A DNA stretch of 64,000 bases. It comes from Theristus sp. LFF4_11 (taxonomy: Eukaryota > Nematoda > Chromadorea > Monhysterida > Xyalidae). Position numbers and translations under genes: made by a program. The DNA lies in NCBI GenBank assembly GCA_030248135.1, contig JASANC010000723.1, forward strand, positions 61,933-125,932, read 5' to 3'. Each line of letters opens with the position of its first letter. The first letter of the stretch is position 1. This document shows positions 34,193 to 44,511 of this stretch, in pieces. The notes below the pieces were generated by a model. It searched no databases, was not told the DNA's origin, and worked only from the letters and a program-made list of their open reading frames with translations.

Positions 34193-37011
34193 TCACGATT
34201 GTTTTATATCCGTAGCCTCCATTGTAACAGCGCGACTGCGAAACTTTTCGTCGTGCTCGGCTGTTTGTCGGAAAAGATTCTCGGGGATGAAAACTGCGAT
34301 AAGAGAAAAAAATGAAAATAAACCGTGAGACGAAGCAAATAAATAATATTAAATTCTGATCTGGATAATCGAATAAATTTGCTTAAAATGAGATTCGAAC
34401 TCACTGGATAATACACCGCCAAACAGTAACGTCAGAGCGAACGCTGTCATGCACCAAGTAGCACCATGAAACGCTATCGAGTTCAACAATGCACGACCAA
34501 TGTAAATGAGAGCAATGCCAAAAATCTGTATCGTGCATATAGTTTCGAGATTTGTTTCAATGCAGTTGCACTGTCGAACAAAAACAACAACGGCAACACC
34601 TGAATCACCTGAGCAGATCCATTCAACAGACCAGCGGTCAAATTCTCGGACACTGGATAGGTCAACTCAACACAAAATTCGAATCCAATTGGTAGATAGC
34701 CGGTCATAAAAAACCTGCAATCAATAAGACTGCTTTGTCAACAAAACGAAAAACAAGCATGGAAACAATTGACAACCACTTGCCCAAGTGCGGCGTTCAC
34801 AAGAAAAAGTGCCCAAATCCATTTCAAGTAAAGGCAGCCGATGCAAACTGCCGTCATGAAAACGCTGGCGAAATAAACGACCAATGTTGCTTTTCTGCAA
34901 TCAGTTGTGAACTTTTGTCGACATCGATTCTGCGACGCTGACGATTATTTCAGTTATGATTTGTGCAGTATTATTAAACACCACCAACAATCAAAAAACT
35001 ATTCCAGAGCAGACTTGTATTCGTGCGTTTTGTCCATAATGGGCCCGACCACAAATGAACCGACGATTCCGGCAATAGTGAATGTTAAGCCCAAGTCGCC
35101 AATGATTTGCTCGATATTCTGCAAATCGTGCGGCAGAAAAACGTGCGAAAGGCAAACTTTTCCACGTGAGTCTGACCGGTGAATCAATCTTGAACTTCAG
35201 CACAATCGAATTCAGCAACGTTGAGTAGGCGATGAATGTACCGGTGCACAGGCCTGAAAAAACACACACACTTCTGCAAATCTGTTCCACAAGTTCTAAT
35301 AATAAAAATGTGACCAAAACAAACCGTAAGTGATGAACATCAGCACAAAACTGCGTTTGTGAAACAAAGCAAAGAGCGTCTGTTTGTACGATTGCCTGAC
35401 CAACGCAGTCTGTGCGGCTGCCTGCGCTAAACTCGGTGGCGACGGCGGTCGAGATCGAAAAACTGCAAAAAAGAAAAAAGAAGGGGATGGATTTTTTCTT
35501 GAATTCCAACAAAATATGCCGTTTTTCAATAACTACTCACGTACCAACCAAAATCAATAACAGGATTAGGGTGGTCCAAGTAGCCCCGAAATAGAACAAG
35601 TTTCGGAATTCATTCGCCACTTCTGCACTGTTTACAGTGACGTTGTCGCTGGTGACGAACAGTGGAGGCAGAAGGAAACCAAGTCCGTTTCCGAGGTTGT
35701 TACCGAACACACCAAGTGCGGTCGCAGTGGATACCTTGAAACTTACTGTAACTTGTGAGAATTTGTGATTCAACATTTCGACGGCATCTCGATCAATGAA
35801 TCAATGAGTCAATGAATCATTGAATCAATGAATCAATGAATCAATGAATCAATGAATCAATGAATCAATTTTGAATTAATAAATCAATAAATCAATAAAT
35901 CAATAAATCAATGAATCAATTTTTCATTTTGACTAACCGATCAATCGATCAATCGATCGATCAATCAATCAATCAATCAATCAATGAAACACCAGTCAAA
36001 CAACAGAAATCCCCGAACCTTGAACACACACACCTGTTTCTTATCGAACCAAACCGCAGCCACAATCGGTGGCAGTCCGAGCACAAACAGTTGGCCAGCT
36101 GACGCCAGAAATTGACCGAGCATCGTCACCAAAAACAATGGCGGCTGCGCGCTCAGAACTTTGGTCCAGGCGCCTGAGAGGAAAATAGTGACTCTTTTGA
36201 TCAACCATTAACATGGGCTTTTATGCCTTGGCAGTATCAACAGATACAATTAATATTGTCGCCAAAAACACTGATGATCACATTTACAGAGCGAATAGGT
36301 ATGTATGTACTGAAGATTGCTGTGTTGTTTGCGAACTGGTTTGCGAACTGCGCCCACGCTGGAAGTACGGACGCAACGCAAAACGACTTTTCAAAGTCTG
36401 AAGTGTCCAAGTCTGGTCAAAGTCCTGTATTTTTGCGCGGTTTTCAGTGTGCCGACTTCCACCAACCAACCAAGAGCGTTCAACACTGCGCCCGTGATGA
36501 CGGCCGGTAGGAGGCCGAATCGTTGAACGAACCAATCAGCGGGCAGAATTGCAGTCGCGTAGACGAGGCAGTAGACCATGGACAGCCAATCGGCAGCGCT
36601 GCTCGACACGCCGTAGAATGCGGTCACCTAAATTTGGAACAATTGAACAACTGCAGTTGGGCTTTTGAAATTTCATGTTTTTTTGGATTGATTTTTGGCA
36701 ACCTGATTTTGGTGTTGTTAGTCTGTGATCTTCTGAACATCCTGGTCGTCATAAAAAAGTCCGTTGGGAGTGAGCCTACGAAACCCATTTCTTTGCGGTG
36801 GTTGTTCACCATTCTAGTGTCCAGAGCAGTGAAGATTTACACGTTTTTTTTTCAAGCACGCAACCTTGTTTTCAATGACACTATACTCGATCCATTGCAT
36901 CGCGTTACTGGCGGAGTACAGACAGAACGTGAGCAGTATCAGCCAGCGTCTCGAGTAAACGCGGATTTCGGTTTTCGCGCAAGTTTCTTCATCGCCGGTT
37001 GAATTTTTCAT
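34193..37011 (-). CDS. FLVCR: FLVCR-type major facilitator transporter, copy A
   Basis: Eleven exons in phase, 463 residues: 37011-36865, 36627-36471, 36173-36034, 35734-35545, 35462-35325, 35253-35177, 35118-35015, 34894-34784, 34714-34609, 34525-34405, 34293-34193. The FLVCR signature is clear: [20 protein letters not shown] in the first helix, [32 protein letters not shown] and [20 protein letters not shown]. Vertebrate FLVCR1/2 are plasma-membrane or mitochondrial 12-helix carriers linked to heme export and to choline/ethanolamine uptake; the substrate here cannot be read from sequence. Copy B lies just upstream on the same strand, its stop 338 bp from this start, so co-transcription as a nematode operon is possible. 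Intron 8 uses a GC donor. Exon lengths match copy B at seven positions, showing a tandem duplication. Confidence 0.93.
35784..35992. repeat. AATCAATG microsatellite
   Basis: A run of CAATGAAT octamers grading into AATCAATA and then GATCAATC/AATC units, about 200 bp, in intron 3 of FLVCR copy A. Confidence 0.9.
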
Positions 37012-37349
37012 TGTTTTGTTGGTTTATGTGGCACAGGAATTCATTCTTTTAAAAACATTCTATTTACAAATCGGTTGATTGTAAAACGCCAAAACAGGCC
37101 CGGACAATAAAAATCACAAACGAGCGTTTACCACTTATCGGTTTATTTTATTTTATTTTCTTCAAATTTGCAAACTTTATGTGTGCCTTTCTCTTAATCG
37201 ATTGAGACACCAAAAAGGCACATAAAAAGATAAAACAACTTTGCATCACACCAAACAATGGAAGCAGTAACTGATGAAACAGAAGATTGCTTTTCAAGTG
37301 GCACAAAAATTCAAGAGAAGAAATCCATTCTCGTACTAGGACAATAATG

Positions 37350-40300
37350 TCACATTGCAGTGAGCTTTGCAATGTGGTGAAAATTCGCATCAACGTGAAT
37401 CGAGTGCACTTCCCGCTCGGACACAGCGCGCGAACGGAACTGTTTGTCTCGTTCCGCAGTCTGTCGTACAAGCTCTTCGGGAATGAAAACTGAAATTGTG
37501 AACTGATAGAATCAAAAAAAACTTTAGCTATTTCGCATGAAGACGACAGAAAACGGCGTGGTCACTAGTTACTGCACTGCTTCATGAATGCCCCTTGACA
37601 CGATTTTCGAAGTAGTGAACAACCGTGTCAAGACCGTGTAATGTATTGTGGATTTATTCAAACGTGTCCGGACTAAAATGACGTCATTTGCTTTAAAAAT
37701 GCCCGTTTGTCAAAGTACAGGCACTAAAACGTCAGTTTGATGTGACTGATTCGACATTCACCATTTGTTTACGAGAAGAAATCGGCTAAACGGAAAGTCT
37801 GGTTTGCAGTGAACGGCAAGCGCATATTTCGCGCACATGACGTCATTTCAGTGGGACACGTTTAAAAAAATAAATCATAGATAAGTACAGTAGTAGTACT
37901 CCATGGAGACACAGTTCTATTTGACATGGTTTTACCCTTGACATTTGGACTTGCAAAAAAATAGTCCTGTTCAAACGTACACGTCAGTAGTGCACCGACG
38001 AGCAGGCAGCCCGCAAACAACGCCATGCACCAGACGGCACTCGTCTGCTCAACCAGCACACGGCCAATGTAGATCAGGGCGATACCGACGCCCTGGACAA
38101 ATGTTGTGCAAGCGTGTTGAACAGTGAAAATGAATGTGTTCTGTGAAATGAATAAAAAGTGTTGAATGAAATGCCAATCCCATTGGTGCTGTTGAAATAA
38201 CGCTAATTGGAAGGAAATGGCAAACGATTCCCATCAGAGTTGCTTACAATTGTATATCGAAATCCATCTACATAAACATTCACACCTGGTGTCAAGTATG
38301 ACGTTTTGACAATGGTATAGATGTTAAAAACTGTGTAAACTTTTCATTTTCATGGTGTTATGGAACACTCAGGGTGAATCTTCTAAATCTCTTGCAGTGT
38401 TTTCACAACCTGCGCTGAAAAGTTCAGTAGTCCAGCGGTGACGTTCTCCGATACCGGATAGGTCAATTCGGTGCAAAACTCAAATCCAACTGGCAAATAC
38501 CCGGCCAGGAAGAATCTGCAACGGAAAGTAAGACAAACAAGTCTGTGGTCTATCATAATTTTTTCAGACAGCGTTTTTTACACCAAACGCATGCACCGCG
38601 AAAAAATCAACAAAGAAACTGCAACAATTCCGGTATTTAGCAAAAAGCTACAGATAAATTGCAAGCATTTTCAGTGAATGACTATTGACCTATTTTTCTC
38701 AGTGTTGTAAAAACTTGCCCAAACATGGCGTGCACGACAAACAACGCCCAAATATAACGGGTATAGAGGACGCCGGTGCAAAGCAGAACCATTGCGACAC
38801 CGGCGAAATAAAACACCAGTGTTGTTAATCTGGAAAACAATAACGAAATCGAATTTCGATCGCAAAGGAAATGCCATTTGACTTGCTTTGCGTAATACCC
38901 AGTAAAGTGAGTGCTCGTAAAGTTCCGTCCCGTATTCCCAGTGTGGCCATAACAGTCCCAAACTGCTTGTTTGTACTTGTATTTATGTGTTTTGTCGAGT
39001 ATCGGTCCGACAGCAATCGATCCGACAATGCCAGACAACGTGAACGTGAAGCCAATGTTGCCAATTATGGCATCAATTCCCTGACGTTCAAGGTTGGTTT
39101 TTGTCAGCAAAATATTTTTGTCAACCAACCGAAAAACTGACCTTCACATGACCGAGAAACTGCAGGATAATCGAGTTTAACAGCGTTGAGTAGGCGTAGA
39201 AGATGCCGACGTTTAAACCTATAAATGTGAATTTCAGTTCAGTTCGATTGGTTGTTTTACTTGAAAATAGAAGTTTCAGTGCAAACATAGTGGAAATCTC
39301 AAAATGCTTGGAAACTCGCCATAAGTGATGAAAATCAGCACAAATCCACGTTCTCGGAATAATTCAACCAATGTGGCCCGATAGGACTCTCTAACGACGG
39401 AGTGTTGAGCGGCTGCTTGAGAGACGCTTGGCGGGGTCGGAGGGTTTGAGCGAAAAACTGCAGAAAACGTTGAGATTATCGTGGAAATCATGGAAATTGT
39501 TAGCTTTTGAATTGGACAGTTTTCGAAAAACGGATAACATTTTGTGGGCTGTGTCTGATTAGAAAGCTATAACAGCGTTCGCGGTACAAGACATCCAATA
39601 AATGGAATAGGTTTGCACACAGACCAATCAGCAAACAGAATTTTTGGGAAATGCAATACAGCGAATCAAAAGGACAGAAAAACAATGAAAAAAAGGTAAC
39701 CACGGAACCGAGCAAAATCAGCAGCAGTACCACCGTTGTGAAAGCAGCATTGAAGTAGCACAGGTTGCGTAAGCCGTCGCCAGTTTCCATCATTGTCGCT
39801 GACGTCACGTTGTCAACGTGCACGAACAATGGCGGCAGAAAGAAGCCGAGGCCGATGCCAACCTGGTTGCCAAACACGCCAATCGCTGTTGCAGTGGAGA
39901 CCTGTGCTATGCCACCATGGAGTTGGAGCTGGATTGGTTGCGCATGCACTGAGCATGGTCATGTCAGCAAGAATTTTCTTCAACATCGTGTTATGATGCT
40001 GCCAGTTGTAGCGCAACAGCAATTTTTTTTGTTTGCAAGATTCCAGTGGCATGTAAAATGTATCTCAAGACTTGTAACGCAAGAAGATCCACGGACTAAC
40101 GGAAGTTTGTGTCTCGTCCTCTCTGTCCATTTTCAGTGCGCACATAAATGTATAGCAAGTGCAGGGTAAAACTCGTAGTTTTGATTCAAAGGAAAACTGT
40201 GCGACGCAAGAGAACACAACACACGGCGATTCCAAACAAACAAGCCTGACACACATACGACATGTGCCAGTGTGTTTGTCTGTTGTGTGTGTGTGTGTGA

Positions 40301-41691
40301 CATTGCAGTTTCACGAAGAGAATTTCGGTCAGGATGCCCTCTTTGTCCGATTGACTGACTAATTAATTCATAACGGTGTCTTTACTTTTCCTGATTAGCT
40401 CCAAAGTCTTTGCTTCACCTGATTAGCTCCAAACCAGCGCGCTGCAATGATCGGCGGAAGTCCGAGCACGAAAATGTCCGTGATCGAAGCGCAACCCTGA
40501 GCGATCAGGGTGACGAAGAAAAGTGACTGCTTGGCGCTGAACACTCGCACCCAGCTGCCTGTCAAGAAAAAACGACACGTTAGAAAGGGTGTCCACTACG
40601 AACAGGTGTCCTGTGCCTGTCAACCTGGATGTGTAGCCTAGCCTAGCAATATACTCGTTTTGAACCACTAATTTCCTAATTTCCGTTATGCGGACAACGC
40701 GTGGAACGCCTAGATGGATACAGGAGGCCTTTTTATGAATGGAAAGCGCCCAAACAAACGGTAAAAAAAAACAACTCCATTTTTTGTGTTCCATGAGCGC
40801 CAAATGTTTTCCCCTGTTTCCTGGCCCACCAACCAACCAGCGGCGTTGAGCACGGCGCCGACAAGCACGGCGGGAAGGAGGCCAAAGTGTTGAATGAACC
40901 AATCGGTCGGGAAGATACCGACCATGTACACGAGCAGATACATCATCGACAGCCAGTCGACGGCGTTATAGGAGACAGAGTAGAACGCGGTGATCTGAAA
41001 GTGTTCTTCGAAATTACAAAAGTGCTAAAAAAACATAAAAATGTTATTTGTGTTCGTTGGGGCTAAGGAAAGTGGGTCGGTTGGTCAAGTTCTCCAAGGG
41101 GTTGTTCCTAAGCTTTTTAGGGCTGCTTGAGTTTAAAAACCTCAGGGTAACTTTGAATCAAAGCCCGAGCACAAGCTGAATCAACCAAATTGTAGAATGG
41201 CTCTCTGCATTTCGGCCTTGACAATATGCAGAAGAGGGGTGGCCTCATCAGTGATGTGCCCCTCCTGAACCACTTGAATACAAAACTTGAACACAAACTT
41301 AGTCACGGGAAAACAATCAACAAACTGAATCAATGAAGCCTAAACCTAACCAAAAAGTACATAAGCCAAAAGCCAACGCCGCTCGCACGGTTCTCCAGTT
41401 ATCAAAATCTGCAAAACTGCACGTTTTCTACACACAAACGTAAACCACAGTGGCGACGGATTTTTGAGCGAATATAATCCGTCACGGTGTGAAAAAAAAC
41501 AGCTAAACCTTGTTGCTGATTGCGCCATACTGAATCCACTGCATGCCATTACTGGCGGAGTAGGCGGCAAACACGAACAACACCAACCATCGACGTTTGT
41601 AGACGCGCACTTCGGCGGGTGTCTCATTCGAGTGCACTTCATTTGTCATTTCTTTTTCGATAACAATGAACTTCTCTTTGCTAGCAGACAT
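37350..41691 (-). CDS. FLVCR: FLVCR-type major facilitator transporter, copy B
   Basis: Eleven exons in phase, 486 residues: 41691-41509, 40994-40838, 40558-40419, 39901-39709, 39457-39320, 39218-39142, 39080-38977, 38829-38719, 38515-38410, 38092-37981, 37489-37350. Key segments: [80 protein letters not shown] and GLPP are family hallmarks. Compared with copy A it has a longer N-terminus (61 against 49 codons in exon 1) and a longer C-terminal tail. Two introns appear to start with GC (after 39320, GCGAGT; after 38719, GCAAGT). The last intron carries a full F2 MITE and a half F4 element. The same caution about substrate applies. Confidence 0.93.
37565..37603. repeat. Half copy of foldback MITE F4
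   Basis: CACTGCTTCATGAATGCCCCTT matches the right end of F4 (ACTGCTTCATGAATGCC) without a partner arm. In the last intron of FLVCR copy B. Confidence 0.55.
37643..37881 (+). repeat. MITE family F2, copy 3
   Basis: Same order as copies 2 and 4, with TGACGTCA near both ends and the shared interior CATTTGTTTACG. In the last intron of FLVCR copy B. Confidence 0.88.
40390..40436 (-). repeat. Duplicated exon-end segment in FLVCR copy B
   Basis: CCTGATTAGCTCCAAA occurs twice, 29 bp apart. On the gene strand this is the last 13 bases of exon 3 plus the donor G, repeated once inside the intron. Only the first copy is followed by a T and so gives a usable GT donor. Confidence 0.7.
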
Positions 41692-43498
41692 GTCTTATTG
41701 TGAATCTTTTTTACACTCATTACATTTCGGAAGAATAACAGTTTGTGCTAATCTTTATGGGGGCGGGCTTCCTTTTGACGTGCGCGGAGTTTCAGGCAGT
41801 AAAGTGTGAAATTGCAGCTGTTATCAGTCGACCGGTAAACCAAAGCGAGAAGCGAACAGACGTTGTTGAATGGGACAATTGAAAACTCTGAAAACAAGTT
41901 TTCACAAAGGCGGTACCGCAAACCGTTTTCGTCTCGCAAAATAGAGCGGCACAGAGTAGACAGCTGCACTGGCGGCACTGTTGATTGGTTGTAGTGAAAG
42001 TGGGACGTTTGTAAGCTAATAACAATAGTTTGACACCGAAGAAGCACATGCCATGAGCCGTGTTTCAGTTCTTCAATGACATCAAAAAGCCAAAAAAAAT
42101 AATCAGACATGATTAGATTTTCCCGTAATTGTCCGAAATCTCGTGGAAGAAAGAAAACAATGATTGATTTGCGTGCTTTTTTGCGGTCATCAATGTTTTT
42201 TAGCTCACGGCCGTTTAAACTGCGTGCGTGTTTCAGTGGTCTCTTTATTGGTACAACCGAATGGTTCTTGGTGTTGGTTAAGAACGGATTGTTATGGTAA
42301 TTGGTTTTTAAAGGACTTTTCTTCATTGAGATTCGAAGTCTCACGTTCAGCTGCACCTTTTCTCATTTTCTTCACAGACCATGAACAGGATGATTTGCTG
42401 CATAACAACGGTTTTTACCCATTTTCACCAGTGAAAGGTTCTCGAACCAAAACAAAACACAAAACAAGGAATGTCAATTGGACAAAAATATCTGAAAAAA
42501 AACAATGCAAACACAAACAAAACCACAACAAGGTAAAACAACGGTGAAGGTGAAAAATAAATGACACCGAAAACACACAAATAATAGAAAAAACCGAGGA
42601 TCACAGCTCTAATACACTGCAGGGAGTGAAAGATAGAAGATAAATAAATTAATAAATATACAAAAAAAACAGAAAAATATCGAACTTTCCAGCATGTTCT
42701 ATACGTCTTTCACAACCAGAGGTTTGTTTGTTTTATTTTTTTTGGCGAATACAATGTTCTGCATGTATTAAACAAACAATCAATTAATTACCCAAAATTC
42801 AACAGAATTAGGCACTAACATAATTGATTTAGCAAAAACGCTCATAAAAACAAGATTGCGAATGACACAAAAGCCAACCTAAACTAAAAAGTTGGTCTCT
42901 AGAATAAAAAATAGACTTGAACAATAAAAAAGAACAAATCAACAAAAAACAAGATCTGTTAAGCAGCCATTCATTGAAATTCACTGATTGCCCAGTTTAA
43001 ATTACACGTCAGCCAATCAGCAAAAGGCTCTTGATTAGCAAAAAACACCAGTACATACTAGAACCTTTTCGGAGACAAAACATATTACGTAACAAAACAA
43101 CAAAAGAAAAAAAAAGAATCACCCAGTCAATTTATAAAATTGATTTTCCACAACAAGTTCACCAGAAAACATATCGAACCCACTATTGCATGCAACTTTC
43201 AGCTGACTGCGCAAACTAAAAACAGTTACAGCGAACAACAAGTTCGTCAGAGTTCACGTTTTCAACGCTAGAATCATGGTCGTACCGTGGGTCATGGTCT
43301 CTCAATCTAATAATCCTCACAAACAAACACAGACACACACAACAACGTGCAATAATCAACTTTGTTTCAGTGTGTTTGTATGTTTACAGACAACAGAAAA
43401 AAAGTGTACGGTCCGTCAGCGTCAGAGCAAACACACCAGAATACAAAAACAAACAAACAAACAATCACCAAAAAACAACAGAAATGTGTCTTTCAGTA
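41692..43498. other. Intergenic, no supported gene
   Basis: AT-rich, with many A runs. Open frames are short and low in complexity. It holds one CCAAT-type inverted pair (42984-43020). This is the upstream region of FLVCR copy B. Confidence 0.5.
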
Positions 43499-44233
43499 GT
43501 ATACTACGAGCGCGATATTTTTTCTCTGTTACTGAACAGCAACACCAAACTGAAGTTGAACTTTCCCACCGGTTATGACCCGTCAATCGCGTGACCAGCC
43601 ATATTCTCTTAAAAAATAAAAGCTACTAGTTTTTTTTGACAAATCAAGTTTTTTACGTATTTACACCTCGTCGCACCTCCTCGTTTATCAGCATGCACTC
43701 GTCGTGCAATCAGCACCCATTCTGTCGTCCAGTTATGATCGACTTGAGCGAACAATGAATGACATTTCCTCGAATTCCGAAAAAAGCCGAAAAATAGTAA
43801 GTTAAAATTTTGGTATTACTATATGAACACTGGCGAGCAAGTGTGCGCACATGTCACAGTGCAAACCGTATGTTATTTCATTTTAGTGATATCGATCGTT
43901 TCGAACTTGACCAGTTCAACTGCCTCAAAGAAGTTGATCTAAAATCGCTTAAGGCGATGTTTAAAGAACTGAACGTGGCATTAAGCAAATTGCCTCCCAA
44001 TTGTGAAGTTCAGCAGAATTCGCCAAAAACGTGCGTCAACGTAATACATACACTTCAAGATGTAGCGCAGAACTTGAGATCTTTTGCTACCGGGGCCGCC
44101 TCGATTCTTGCGGTTCTAAAGTGGTGCATTCTGCGGCGTAACATACTCTCGGGAAAGTTCAGATTCAGTTCGGTGTTGCTGTTCAGTAACAGAGAAAAAG
44201 GTAATATCGCGCTCGTAGTATACTACTATTTCT
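43499..44233. repeat. 735-bp unit bounded by about 82-bp inverted repeats
   Basis: The reverse complement of 43499-43580 matches 44151-44233 at about 90 percent, including GTGTTGCTGTTCAGTAACAG and ATATCGCGCTCGTAG. TATA stands directly outside both CTACGAGCGCG ends and could be a target duplication, although the ends are themselves palindromic. The interior carries a small spliced ORF. It may be a DNA transposon derivative or an inverted local duplication. Confidence 0.7.
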
Positions 44234-44511
44234 TGATGCACACTCCCAACGCTCGACTAGTGCTATCTCCTCTCATCATCCTTCCACCGCCCAATCACCG
44301 TCCAGTCGACGTTCTCCCAGTTCCATCGTTGCGTCTGCTTGGCGTCGTCGCACGGCTCCATGAACAGCTCGCCGGTCGCGGGGTCACTGTCGAGGCACTG
44401 ATGGCTGACCGGGTGGAACAGCTGCGCAGTCTCCTTCTTGTACTTCCACCACTGGTTGCCCTTCATGCCGTGGCTGCAAGGAACGAAGCGAAAAAACTGG
44501 TGATGCATTGA
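43759..44511 (+). CDS. Small spliced ORF inside the inverted-repeat unit
   Basis: ATG at 43759 opens a 38-bp exon (12 codons plus 2 bases) ending at a good GTAAGT donor. A 90-bp intron ends TTTCATTTTAG at 43886, and exon 2 starts at 43887 in the matching phase. The first 100 or so residues are credible protein: charged, predicted helical, with LKSLKAMFKELNVALSKLPP and two cysteines. The frame continues through the right inverted repeat and over the antisense strand of the GALNT last exon to a stop at 44509; that part is probably not translated, and a GTAATA near 44197 could be a donor. No family recognised. Confidence 0.45.

Noticed and set aside
36520..36545. CCAATCAGC core as a regulatory site
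   Set aside because: Here it is coding sequence of FLVCR copy A (the PADWFVQRF segment); the same applies to a similar core in copy B near 40900.
44263..44511. Extension of the small spliced ORF over the GALNT last exon
   Set aside because: This part is antisense to strongly conserved lectin-domain codons, so the open frame is most likely incidental.
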